NCBI GenBank assembly: GCA_002373875.1
Contig: DFKQ01000032.1
Location: forward strand, 1-19,562
Direction of reading: 5' to 3'
Origin: Lachnospiraceae bacterium UBA3641
GTDB lineage: Bacteria > Bacillota > Clostridia > Lachnospirales > Lachnospiraceae
Length of the DNA stretch: 19,562 nt
Of this stretch, positions 6,828 through 14,235 are shown piece after piece; within the stretch, counting starts at the first letter, position 1, and each line of letters starts with the position of its first letter. The position numbers were made by a program, and so were the translations under genes. The notes below the pieces were generated by a model. That model did not search any database, was not told where the DNA came from, and worked only from the letters and a program-made list of their open reading frames with translations.

Positions 6828-7520
6828 ATGATAGTTGATGAAATAAGAAATGAACTGTTTGACATGCAGGATGAAAAGTACAGGGACTTTCAGGCTAAGC
6901 TTATTCCGACGGTAGAGTCGGAAACTGTTATCGGAGTCAGGACACCGCTACTTAGGAAATATGCCGGAAGGCTTCTTAAAAGAGATGACATTCATGAATT
7001 CCTTGATGATCTGCCCCATAAGTATTTTGATGAGAATCAACTGCATGCCTTTATAATTTCAGGAATAAAGGATTATGGGAAGTGTATGACGGAAGTGGAA
7101 AGATTTCTTCCCTATGTGGATAACTGGGCAACCTGCGACCAGATGTCTCCCAAGGTCTTTAAGAAACACCATCAGGAACTACTCATCAGGGCTGAAGAAT
7201 GGATCGCTTCCAAGGAAACCTACACGATAAGGTTTGGTATCGGGATGCTGATGGAGCATTTCCTCGATGATGATTATGATCCACAATATCCGGAATTGGT
7301 ATCTAAGGTAAGATCGGAAGAATACTATGTCAATATGATGACTGCCTGGTATTTTGCCACAGCCCTTGCCAAGCAGTACGAGTCGGTACTTCCGTTCATA
7401 GAGGATAGAAAGCTTGATGTATGGACTCATAACAAGGCCATACAGAAGGCGATAGAGAGTTATCGGATCACTCCGGAACAGAAGGAATACTTAAAGAGCC
7501 TTAAGATCAAGGCAAGATAA
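6828..7520 (+). CDS. DNA alkylation repair protein, AlkD-like HEAT-repeat
   Basis: A 230-residue all-helical protein. AlkD enzymes excise N3- and N7-alkylated purines from DNA without flipping the base. The family core is visible: ETVIGVRTPLLRKYAGRLL (32-50), LPYVDNWATCDQMSPKVF (94-111), with W100 and D104 at the same four-residue spacing as the Trp/Asp pair (W109, D113) used by Bacillus cereus AlkD, then YYVNMMTAWYFATALAK (166-182) and VWTHNKAIQKAIESYRI (198-214). Many bacterial homologs of this size have not been tested for glycosylase activity. AAAGGA precedes ATG 6828. It lies in the tcdA-larE run. Confidence 0.85.
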   Translation: MIVDEIRNELFDMQDEKYRDFQAKLIPTVESETVIGVRTPLLRKYAGRLLKRDDIHEFLDDLPHKYFDENQLHAFIISGIKDYGKCMTEVERFLPYVDNWATCDQMSPKVFKKHHQELLIRAEEWIASKETYTIRFGIGMLMEHFLDDDYDPQYPELVSKVRSEEYYVNMMTAWYFATALAKQYESVLPFIEDRKLDVWTHNKAIQKAIESYRITPEQKEYLKSLKIKAR

Positions 7521-7544
7521 GCATGAATGCAGAGGTAAAATGAT

Positions 7545-8189
7545 ATGGGAAAACAATCATGGAAGCCCGGGAACATGCTGTATCCTGTTCCTGCAGTGAT
7601 GGTAAGCTGCAAAAGACCCGGAGAAAGATCAAATATAATAACGGTAGCCTGGGCAGGTACTGTATGCTCCGATCCTGCCATGGTATCCATATCCGTAAGA
7701 CCGGAGAGATACTCTCATGACATCATAGAAGAAACCGGGGAATTCGTCATAAATCTTGTTACCGAAAAGCTGACCGGAGCCTGTGACTGGTGCGGCGTTA
7801 AGTCAGGAAGAGATCATGATAAATTCAGGGAACAGGGGCTTACGGAATACAAGTCTGAGTTCATGAATACGCCTGCGATAGCCGAGAGTCCAGTAAACAT
7901 TTATTGTAAAGTGATAAAGACCGAGCACCTTGGATCCCATGATATGTTTATCGGAGAGGTTAAGGGAGTTACGGTCGATGACTCATTTATGGACGATAAG
8001 GGAAGGTTTGCACTTGAAAAGTGCGGTCTCATAGCTTATTCGCACGGTGAATATTACTCACTTGGAAGGAAGCTTGGAAAGTTCGGATATTCCGTAAGGA
8101 AATCAGCAGTGAGACCGGCAAAAAGGAAGGATTCAAAGCGCAAAACAGAAAAAGGAGCCAAAAGCAGGCAGGATAAGAAAAGAAAATAA
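7545..8189 (+). CDS. Flavin reductase / flavoredoxin-like FMN-binding protein
   Basis: Residues 1-180 belong to the split-barrel flavin reductase (flavoredoxin) family, which binds FMN and passes electrons from NAD(P)H or ferredoxin to partner proteins. Typical parts are YPVPAVMVSCKRPGERSNI ITVAWAGTVCSDP (13-44), SVRPERYSHDIIEETGEFVINLV (50-72), GVKSGRDHDKF (84-94) and CGLIAYSHGEYYSLG (160-174). An unusual tail (186-214) is almost all K, R, S, A, E and D, strongly basic and probably disordered. AGAGGT precedes ATG 7545. The electron partner is not evident from the neighbours. Confidence 0.85.
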   Translation: MGKQSWKPGNMLYPVPAVMVSCKRPGERSNIITVAWAGTVCSDPAMVSISVRPERYSHDIIEETGEFVINLVTEKLTGACDWCGVKSGRDHDKFREQGLTEYKSEFMNTPAIAESPVNIYCKVIKTEHLGSHDMFIGEVKGVTVDDSFMDDKGRFALEKCGLIAYSHGEYYSLGRKLGKFGYSVRKSAVRPAKRKDSKRKTEKGAKSRQDKKRK

Positions 8190-8241
8190 CTTATGAGGGA
8201 AAAGGCAGAAGACAGGAAACCTTAATGAGGAAAGGGATAAT

Positions 8242-8982
8242 ATGAACAGGAACATAGATATAGTCATCACAATGGGCGGGCTTGGTTCAAGGTTCAGAAA
8301 GGCCGGATATACGGTTCCGAAATACATGATAGAGGCTAAGGGCAGGACACTCTTCGAGTGGTCGATGATAAGTCTTGAGGGGTATCGTGACAGGACCGAT
8401 AAGTTTATCTTTATAGCAATGAAGGATGAGAATAATGATGTCGAAGCCTTCATTAAAGACAGATGCAATAAGCTTGATATCAGAGAACCCAAGGTGATCC
8501 TTCTTGATTACCTTACTGACGGTCAGGCCACAACGGCAATGCTTGCAGGTAAGTACTGGGATAAGGACCATGCCCTTCTTATCTATAATATAGATACCTA
8601 TGTGGAAGCAGGTGAAATGAACAGCGCCGAGCTTAAGGGCGATGGATTCATTCCGTGCTTTAAGGCGGAAGGAGACCACTGGAGCTTTGTAAGGCTCGAT
8701 GATAAAGGAAGGGTCGTTGAGATAAAGGAGAAAAAGAGAATATCGGACCACTGTACTCTCGGAGCCTATTATTTTAAGACATGCGGACTCTATGAAGACC
8801 TGTATAATGAGTATTACAGGGACTCTGAGAAGAGAGAACTTGTAAACGGTGAGAAATATGTTGCTCCCTTATATGACTTTCTGTTAAGCAAGGGTGGGGA
8901 AATATATATTTCCGATGTCGCACCGGATAAGGTTCATGTCCTTGGGACCCCTGAGGAGCTTGACCGGTTCATAAGTGAGTAA
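8242..8982 (+). CDS. Nucleotidyltransferase-fold protein, sugar-nucleotide type
   Basis: A 246-residue protein with the GT-A/nucleotidyltransferase signature: VITMGGLGSRFRKAGYTVPKYM (8-29), where GGLGSRF binds the NTP and K27 in PK activates it. The base-contact loop is LTDGQATTAM (91-100) and the metal-binding Asp118 lies in YNIDTY (115-120). It resembles small capsule- or LPS-locus NTP transferases that activate a sugar or other phosphorylated group. The substrate cannot be told. The ATG follows GAAAGGGATAAT. It is the last gene of the plus-strand run, and its stop is six bases from the end of the convergent O-acyltransferase, so a joint role in surface glycans is possible but unproven. Confidence 0.8.
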   Translation: MNRNIDIVITMGGLGSRFRKAGYTVPKYMIEAKGRTLFEWSMISLEGYRDRTDKFIFIAMKDENNDVEAFIKDRCNKLDIREPKVILLDYLTDGQATTAMLAGKYWDKDHALLIYNIDTYVEAGEMNSAELKGDGFIPCFKAEGDHWSFVRLDDKGRVVEIKEKKRISDHCTLGAYYFKTCGLYEDLYNEYYRDSEKRELVNGEKYVAPLYDFLLSKGGEIYISDVAPDKVHVLGTPEELDRFISE

Positions 8983-8988
8983 CAGGGA

Positions 8989-10368
8989 TCAGAAGCTTGC
9001 ATAGATAAAGGCACCGTTTCCGAAGTAAGCAAACATGGCTGTTGCTATGATAAGACAGCAGAAGATGACTTTGCCGTACATCTTATCAAGGGGCAGTGGC
9101 TTAATTGGATTGTTACGTGAATTAAAGCGTCCGGCAAGGTACTGGACGATAAGCAGAAGTATACCGAATATAAAGGTGTAGGTGTAGTAATAACCGACGC
9201 CTTTTTTTAATGTGATCATCCTTGTGAATATGATCCATGAATCCTTAAGGCTTTGGGCCCTGAAGGGTATCCAGAGAAAGTTGACGATGAGAAATGTCAT
9301 TATCATGGAAATACAGTGCTTAAGCGCATGCATGGGAGCATCCTTCTGCTCTTTCTTATCCGCAGAAGCGGGATGAACCTGAGTAAACATGCGGTGTATG
9401 ACCTGCCAGATGCCGTGAAGGCCTCCCCAGATAAGGAAGTTGACGGTTGAGCCGTGCCACAGTCCGCTTATGATCATGGTAAGGAAGATATTGAGATATG
9501 TACGGACCTTGCCCTTACGGTTTCCTCCAAGAGGAATGTATACGTAATCCCGAAGCCAGGTAGATAAGCTTATGTGCCATCTGCGCCAGAATTCTGCCGG
9601 ATCGGCTGACAGGTATGGAAGATTGAAGTTCTTATCAAGATCAAATCCGAGAAGAATGGCAATACCTATCGCCATATCGGAATACCCTGCAAAATCAAAC
9701 AGAAGCTGCAATGTATATGTGATCGATGTAATAAAGAGGGTAAGTCCGCTGTAAACAAGAGGAGTTGAATATACCGCATCCACACATACAGCGAGCCTGT
9801 CCGCCATTACTAGCTTTAATAAGGCACCAAGGGCAAAGAGCTGTATGCCATGGGAAAAGCGTACCATATTAAGGGGCTTGCGCTCCTGTATCTTTGGTAT
9901 AAAGACCTTAGCCTTTTGTATGGGTCCGGAAACGACAACAGGGAAAAAGCTCATATAAATAAGAGAATCAAGCAGGGACGGATAAGGTTCTAAGTCACCT
10001 CTCATACAGTCAACAAGGAATCCAATGGCCTGCAGCATGTAAAAGGATATGCCGACCGGCATCGCAACAAAGCCGGCATATTTAAAGAAGCATAAGATGA
10101 TCACTTCTGTAATTACAAAGACACTGCACAGGATCTTTGCTTCATTATCGCTGCCGGCTTGCTTTTTTTTGTTTATGAGCCTGCCGCCAAGCCAGGTAAA
10201 GAGCGACAGTAAGATAAGGAGTAAGAGTGATCTTACATCAAAAAAGGCATAGAAAACATAACCTGCCGCAAGAAGCAGGAGTCGATTTGGAACATCCCTG
10301 CGTACAACCTTCATAAGGAGCAGGAGCAAGGACAATAAGATTAAGAATTCAATCGACAGAAAGGACAT
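8989..10368 (-). CDS. MBOAT family O-acyltransferase (AlgI/DltB-like)
   Basis: A 459-residue multi-pass membrane enzyme that carries acyl groups, usually acetyl, across the membrane onto extracellular glycans. The family hallmarks are all present: PVGISFYMLQAIGFLVD (104-120), SFFPVVVSGPIQK (140-152), FDFAGYSDMAIGIA (225-238), then FWRRWHISLSTWLRDYVYIP LGG (260-282) and the catalytic His305 in SGLWHGSTVNFLIWGGLHG (301-319). About ten to twelve hydrophobic segments are visible. GAGGAAC precedes ATG 10368. The start overlaps the end of the SGNH-like gene by 20 bases, so the two are translated together and probably work as a pair, as in AlgI/AlgX or PatA/PatB systems. Confidence 0.93.
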   Translation of the reverse strand: MSFLSIEFLILLSLLLLLMKVVRRDVPNRLLLLAAGYVFYAFFDVRSLLLLILLSLFTWLGGRLINKKKQAGSDNEAKILCSVFVITEVIILCFFKYAGFVAMPVGISFYMLQAIGFLVDCMRGDLEPYPSLLDSLIYMSFFPVVVSGPIQKAKVFIPKIQERKPLNMVRFSHGIQLFALGALLKLVMADRLAVCVDAVYSTPLVYSGLTLFITSITYTLQLLFDFAGYSDMAIGIAILLGFDLDKNFNLPYLSADPAEFWRRWHISLSTWLRDYVYIPLGGNRKGKVRTYLNIFLTMIISGLWHGSTVNFLIWGGLHGIWQVIHRMFTQVHPASADKKEQKDAPMHALKHCISMIMTFLIVNFLWIPFRAQSLKDSWIIFTRMITLKKGVGYYYTYTFIFGILLLIVQYLAGRFNSRNNPIKPLPLDKMYGKVIFCCLIIATAMFAYFGNGAFIYASF

Positions 10369-11389
10369 TGTATAGTTCCTCGGCCATCATCCTGTGGGCG
10401 GCCCTGTTTATGTGGCCGGCCCCGGGAGTAGTATTGTTAAATCCGTAGGGGATAATTCCGTCTTCTTCGTATGCTTTAAGGAAACGGTCGGACATATCGA
10501 CAAAATCAATATCATGCTTAGCGCATATTTCCCTGTAATGGGATTCCGCACCGTTTGTAAGAAGTTCCATGGACCCATCTTCATTAAGAGTGATTGCAGG
10601 ATGATAGAGTATTATCACCTGCTTGTCTGTCTTACTGCGGATAAAGGCCATCAGTGAATCAAGGGCTGAGTCGAAATCACCCGCATATTCCTCTTCCCAA
10701 AAGGCCGGGTCAAGGATGTCGGATGAGGACGGTTCCCGCTTTGACTCTTCATATGTAAGATACTGCTTATGAAGTTCACGGAACAAGGGCAGGGATTGCT
10801 TAACCTTCATTGTGAGCCTCTGTCTTCCGGGTATGGAGTTAAGTAAGGCTTCGGCAGTCTCGGACGGATCGTATCCGGTCTGGATCGTAGAATCATACAG
10901 AGCCTTGGTATCATAGGCCAGGGAATCGGTCTCTATGATTATTGCTTTTGCATCCGGGAACTCACCTAATATACCGTCAAGATGCTGTAGAACGACAGAA
11001 AAGAAATTACCGCTTCTTCCTATATTATATACAGTCAGTTCATTATCATATCCCAGCATACCGTTCAGGATATCACTGTAACGATACTTAAGAGGTATAA
11101 AGAGTCCCTCGGTATGGGAAGCGCCTGCAACAAGATAATAGGAAGATGCCCGTGGAAGGTTCCGGTTAACGTAGCCGTTCTCATCGATATTTGCGATGCA
11201 GTAGCCTTCAAGACCATAAACCCCCTTGCTGTCCGGAAGCAGAAATCCGGTGGTTGATCCATGGCCTCGAACCAGTTCCTGGCAGGGGTTATAGAAGGTA
11301 AATGCAAGCAGATTCATGATAAAAAGGGCTGCAAAAAGAGCTAATATCCATTGTGCGATTTGCTTAAGATAATATTTCGATACATGCAT
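10349..11389 (-). CDS. SGNH-hydrolase-like membrane-anchored protein, partner of MBOAT
   Basis: With the start at ATG 11389 the protein has 346 residues. A single N-terminal membrane segment (QWILALFAALFIMNLLAF, about residues 13-30) anchors an extracellular domain. The SGNH-type block GASHTEG (89-95, candidate nucleophile Ser91), the segment YNIGRSGNFF near 121-130 and GAGHINRAAHRMMAEEL near the C-terminus (candidate catalytic His326) match the AlgX/DltD/PatB-like glycan O-acetylation partners that accept the acyl group outside the cell. An in-frame TTG at 11425 is possible, but ATG 11389 has AAAGGT upstream and puts the hydrophobic helix at a normal position. It overlaps the MBOAT gene downstream by 20 bases. 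Confidence 0.78.
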   Translation of the reverse strand: MHVSKYYLKQIAQWILALFAALFIMNLLAFTFYNPCQELVRGHGSTTGFLLPDSKGVYGLEGYCIANIDENGYVNRNLPRASSYYLVAGASHTEGLFIPLKYRYSDILNGMLGYDNELTVYNIGRSGNFFSVVLQHLDGILGEFPDAKAIIIETDSLAYDTKALYDSTIQTGYDPSETAEALLNSIPGRQRLTMKVKQSLPLFRELHKQYLTYEESKREPSSSDILDPAFWEEEYAGDFDSALDSLMAFIRSKTDKQVIILYHPAITLNEDGSMELLTNGAESHYREICAKHDIDFVDMSDRFLKAYEEDGIIPYGFNNTTPGAGHINRAAHRMMAEELYNVLSVD

Positions 11390-11441
11390 GACATATATTT
11401 TACCTTTTTTTATATACGCATGCAATCCGGGAATTACTGTT

Positions 11442-11473
11442 AAAAAAAGAACCGTCCTTACGACGGCTCTTTT
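11442..11473 (-). terminator. Rho-independent terminator after the nitroreductase gene
   Basis: Read on the minus strand, AGAGCCGTC and GACGGTTCT form a 9-bp stem with one G-U pair and a 5-nt loop, followed by a run of seven Ts. It lies 12 bases past the nitroreductase stop and upstream of the SGNH gene, so that gene likely has its own promoter. Confidence 0.85.
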
Positions 11474-11485
11474 GCAATAATGATT

Positions 11486-12025
11486 TTAGAAGAATTTCGT
11501 GATATCATCGGGAGATTTCCTCTTAGGCTTTTCGGCATCATTCTCACGAACGCCAACCGCTATGACGGAAACGATCTCCTGAGACTCGGGAATGTCAAAT
11601 CCGCTTCTTATCTTATCAGCATCGCGGATACCGATTATAAGTGTGTCATAACCTGTCTCTCTCGCCTTAAGGATAAGGTTTTCATTCTGAAGGCCAAGGT
11701 CGTAAACGCCCCACTTGTCACCCAGTTCATTGGTAGGATTACCATCTCTTTCAAACCCTGACCGCTTGGTCTCATAGGCTGTGACGATCAGTGCAACAGC
11801 ATTCTCGCAACTTGCTGCATTGAATGAAGGAAGACATTGATTCTTAAGGTAATTGATCTTGTCCTCACTCATTGCCACATAGTAACGGCCTGTCTGTGAG
11901 TTCTTCCATGTGGGTGCCTGGATAGCGGCATCGATCATGACCTTGATCTGATCCTCGCTTATCTTCATTCCCGGTTTATATTTCCTTATACTTCTTCTGC
12001 TCTCAAGTAACTGTGTGTATTCCAT
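11486..12025 (-). CDS. Nitroreductase family protein
   Basis: A 179-residue FMN-binding oxidoreductase of the NADH oxidase/nitroreductase family. The N-terminal FMN phosphate motif is LLESRRSIRKYKPG (6-19, R10, R11, R14), followed by IDAAIQAPTWKNSQTGRYYV (31-50) and the central helix GLQNENLILKARETGYDTLIIG (111-132). The length is typical of the short group in anaerobic Firmicutes. The start ATG 12025 has a strong AAGGAGG six bases upstream. It is monocistronic or second after the HD-GYP gene (70-bp gap), with a clear terminator behind it. The physiological electron acceptor is unknown. Confidence 0.9.
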   Translation of the reverse strand: MEYTQLLESRRSIRKYKPGMKISEDQIKVMIDAAIQAPTWKNSQTGRYYVAMSEDKINYLKNQCLPSFNAASCENAVALIVTAYETKRSGFERDGNPTNELGDKWGVYDLGLQNENLILKARETGYDTLIIGIRDADKIRSGFDIPESQEIVSVIAVGVRENDAEKPKRKSPDDITKFF

Positions 12026-12060
12026 ATTATCCTCCTTATAAGCTTAGTCATTACTGTATC

Positions 12061-12066
12061 AGTATA
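12061..12066 (-). promoter_or_regulatory. Possible -10 box for the nitroreductase gene
   Basis: TATACT on the minus strand lies about 35 bases before the start. No good -35 hexamer is visible 16-18 bp upstream, so this is tentative. Confidence 0.3.
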
Positions 12067-12095
12067 TCGCATTTTTTAAAATAAAACCAGCAAAA

Positions 12096-13769
12096 TCAAC
12101 TGTTCCAGCCATTGTCTTTGGGAGCTATATCATCAAGCAGACCCCGGTCGAAAAGAGAAATGAACACTTCCAGGATTTTGGGATCAAACTGCCTGCCGCT
12201 CCCCTTAAGAAGTTCTACCCTTATAACGTCCTTGGGAAGAGCCTTCCTGTAGATCCTGTTGGAGCTCATGGCATCATATGTATCGGCAATGGCAATGATA
12301 CGCGCATCCATGGGAATCTGTTCGCCTCGGAGTCCATCGGGATATCCGGTGCCGTCATAACGCTCATGGTGATGGAGAATAACATTATCGGCGCCGGGCA
12401 GGGTTGTTGCATCATGCATGATGTCACCGCCTATGGTAACGTGATCCCTAAGAATATCGAATTCGTCATCGGACAGCCTTGCCGCTTTATTCAGTATGGC
12501 ATCAGATATGCCTATCTTACCTATATCATGCAGGAGTCCTTCGTATTTAAGGATATCTATTTCTTCCTTTTTCCATCCCATGGCACGGGCAATACGTTCG
12601 CTGTATTCGGCTACCCTGGAGGAATGACCGTTAGTGTATTTATCCTTGGCATCTATGGCATTGGCAAGCGTCTGTACAAGCTGGAAGGACATCTGCTCCA
12701 GTTTCTTATGTCGTTCTTGAGCAACCCTTGTCTGCCTGTCAACTTCAACCTCAAGCTCTTCCCTGTAGGAATCCTGTAGGGCTTTGTATTCAAACTGGGA
12801 GGTGATATTGGTAAGGGTTATGACAATGGCTATTACGGATTTTCCATCATATATTCTCTTTATCGAAGGTTCATAGAGACTTCCCTCGAAACCAAACTGC
12901 CTTACATCTCCGTTAATGATCTGTCTTAATGATGATGATACAGAGTATAGATTATCGTCTATATTTATATCGTTAAGCTCATTGAATATCTTTTTGGCCA
13001 TGTCGTTGCTGTCCTGATATCTGTAGTTACCGTCTGTAACGATAAATGCGGAATCGACGGCATCGAAAATGTAATCTCTGGCAACGTCATTGACATTATA
13101 GACCCGCTCCACATATATCAGATGAAGTATGATTGTGACCGAAATTATAAAGCTAATGGGTGCGAAATTATAAGGGAAAGAAGTGAGAATCCTGGCAGCA
13201 TAGCCGATTACCTGTACAATGATCGCAACAAGAAGCAGTGAGGAGGATTTCATTACAACCGGTCCGGCCTTGCGCATATGTTGTATTATCATATAAATCA
13301 TAGCCAGTATGTAAATGAGCATCTCTAAGTAATAAAATATATAGAGAGGTCCAAAGGTATGGGAAAAGAAGTTGACACCTCCCCAGGTATAGGCCTCAGT
13401 GGAAGTATAGAATAGTTCATGCTTATCAAGGATCAGGCAGAAAAAGCTCATTATTAAATTATTTATTATGAGTACAAGCTGTATCTTGTACGGCATGGTC
13501 ATGTTGCAAAAATCAAAAACAAAAAGGAGAAGATAAAAAAAGGCATGAAGCAGAGCAATATAAATGATCTTCTGTCCGATTATATGATATTCAAGTGATG
13601 CCGGATCCGTGATCATGATACAGAAGCCAAAGGTAATGAAGGCACACCATGAAAAGAGGCTGGACATAAGCTTCTGGGAATAACTGGACTGTTGTATGTT
13701 TATCAAAAACATACATATAGTCAGTATAAAAAAAGCCGCATAGTATATTATAAGAAAAGAATAGTACAT
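12096..13769 (-). CDS. Membrane PAS/HD-GYP cyclic-di-GMP phosphodiesterase
   Basis: A 557-residue signalling protein. The first 220 residues contain about seven hydrophobic segments in the style of the N-terminal 7TM sensor region of some histidine kinases. A PAS-like domain follows (about 232-325: FDAVDSAFIVTDGNYRYQDSN, then IAIVITLTNIT), then a coiled linker (326-365) and an HD-GYP domain (366-545). The HD pair is H414-D415 in GLLHDIGKIGISD, and HHHERYDGTGYPDGL (466-480) contains the GYP signature, so the enzyme should hydrolyse c-di-GMP, lowering its level in response to a membrane or small-molecule signal. ATG 13769 is preceded by GAGG. It is divergent from the tRNA-Ser unit; no GGDEF protein is in the window. 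Confidence 0.92.
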   Translation of the reverse strand: MYYSFLIIYYAAFFILTICMFLINIQQSSYSQKLMSSLFSWCAFITFGFCIMITDPASLEYHIIGQKIIYIALLHAFFYLLLFVFDFCNMTMPYKIQLVLIINNLIMSFFCLILDKHELFYTSTEAYTWGGVNFFSHTFGPLYIFYYLEMLIYILAMIYMIIQHMRKAGPVVMKSSSLLLVAIIVQVIGYAARILTSFPYNFAPISFIISVTIILHLIYVERVYNVNDVARDYIFDAVDSAFIVTDGNYRYQDSNDMAKKIFNELNDINIDDNLYSVSSSLRQIINGDVRQFGFEGSLYEPSIKRIYDGKSVIAIVITLTNITSQFEYKALQDSYREELEVEVDRQTRVAQERHKKLEQMSFQLVQTLANAIDAKDKYTNGHSSRVAEYSERIARAMGWKKEEIDILKYEGLLHDIGKIGISDAILNKAARLSDDEFDILRDHVTIGGDIMHDATTLPGADNVILHHHERYDGTGYPDGLRGEQIPMDARIIAIADTYDAMSSNRIYRKALPKDVIRVELLKGSGRQFDPKILEVFISLFDRGLLDDIAPKDNGWNS

Positions 13770-13842
13770 ATCTGCCTCAATTTAATATCATGGATAAAGG
13801 TCATTACAATCCTTATCCTGAAATAAGTATATAAAAAATATA

Positions 13843-13863
13843 AGTCAAAAACAACGGTTGACT
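13843..13863. repeat. Palindrome AGTCAA-N9-TTGACT between divergent units
   Basis: The right arm is the -35 box of the tRNA promoter; the left arm reads TTGACT on the minus strand, towards the HD-GYP gene. It may be two back-to-back -35 elements or an operator. The minus-strand -10 is poor. Confidence 0.45.
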
Positions 13864-13887
13864 AACACTTGGGGATTATATTATAAT
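13858..13887 (+). promoter_or_regulatory. Promoter of the tRNA-Ser unit
   Basis: TTGACT at 13858-13863 and TATAAT at 13882-13887 are 18 bp apart, both near consensus. Transcription should start near 13894, leaving a leader of about 57 nt before the tRNA. Confidence 0.75.
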
Positions 13888-13950
13888 TCATAACGGTCGG
13901 TTTCGGAGTATGTGGGAATTAATAAGCCCGAGTCCGGGGTTCGACATAAT

Positions 13951-14036
13951 GCAGACGTATCGAAGTGGTCATAACGGGGCGCACTCGAAATGCGTTTGCC
14001 CTCCGGGGCACGAGGGTTCGAATCCCTCCGTCTGCG
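13951..14036 (+). tRNA. tRNA-Ser (anticodon CGA)
   Basis: The acceptor arms GCAGACG (13951-13957) and CGTCTGC (14029-14035) pair over 7 bp, and G14036 is the discriminator expected for serine. The anticodon stem GCGCA/TGCGT encloses the loop CTCGAAA, giving anticodon CGA (reads UCG). A long variable arm with GCCC-TCC-GGGGC and the T-arm GAGGG-TTCGAAT-CCCTC complete a class II serine tRNA. CCA is not encoded. A tyrosine integrase gene ends 200 bp downstream, so this tRNA is the likely insertion locus of the mobile element. Confidence 0.95.
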
Positions 14037-14046
14037 AGCGAGGAGC

Positions 14047-14128
14047 ATCATGACGAAGTCATGATTTCAAATGCGACGAGCGACTTGTCATAAGGAGGGA
14101 CCCACGAAGTGGGAGGATTCCTTATGAC
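14047..14128 (+). ncRNA. Two strong GAA-triloop hairpins downstream of the tRNA
   Basis: Hairpin 1 (14047-14065) is a perfect 8-bp stem ATCATGAC/GTCATGAT with loop GAA. Hairpin 2 has a perfect 10-bp outer stem (14087-14096 with 14119-14128), a purine-rich internal loop (GGGA opposite AGGAT) and a 5-bp inner stem CCCAC/GTGGG again closed by GAA. Both apices share ACGAAGT. They lie between the tRNA and a terminator, so they should be transcribed with the tRNA. Whether they form a separate RNA, a processing signal or a mobile repeat is unknown. Confidence 0.55.
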
Positions 14129-14145
14129 CTACCGCTAATAAGAAC

Positions 14146-14171
14146 GGGATGCCAAAAGGCATTCCATTTTT
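14146..14171 (+). terminator. Rho-independent terminator of the tRNA-Ser unit
   Basis: GGGATGCC (14146-14153), AAAA loop, GGCATTCC (14158-14165): an 8-bp stem with one G-U pair, followed by ATTTTTG. Confidence 0.8.
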
Positions 14172-14196
14172 GTTTCGCACAGATGTTCCCAAAAAT

Positions 14197-14216
14197 AATT
14201 ATGACAAATTATGACA
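14197..14216. repeat. Tandem AATTATGACA repeat near the integrase 3' end
   Basis: Two exact 10-bp copies (14197-14206, 14207-14216). Their core TTATGAC also occurs at 14122-14128 in the 3' arm of hairpin 2. It could be an integrase binding or crossover site. Confidence 0.45.
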
Positions 14217-14235
14217 AAATTCAAAGAATGCCGAT

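Noticed and set aside
13820..13848. Minus-strand promoter for the HD-GYP gene using TTGACT
   Set aside because: At 16-18 bp spacing the -10 candidates match only two or three consensus positions; a TATACT is present but just 11 bp away.
13931..13945. T-loop-like sequence GGGGTTCGAC in the leader before tRNA-Ser, suggesting a tRNA remnant
   Set aside because: No matching 3' stem or acceptor arm follows; it is too short to call a tRNA fragment.
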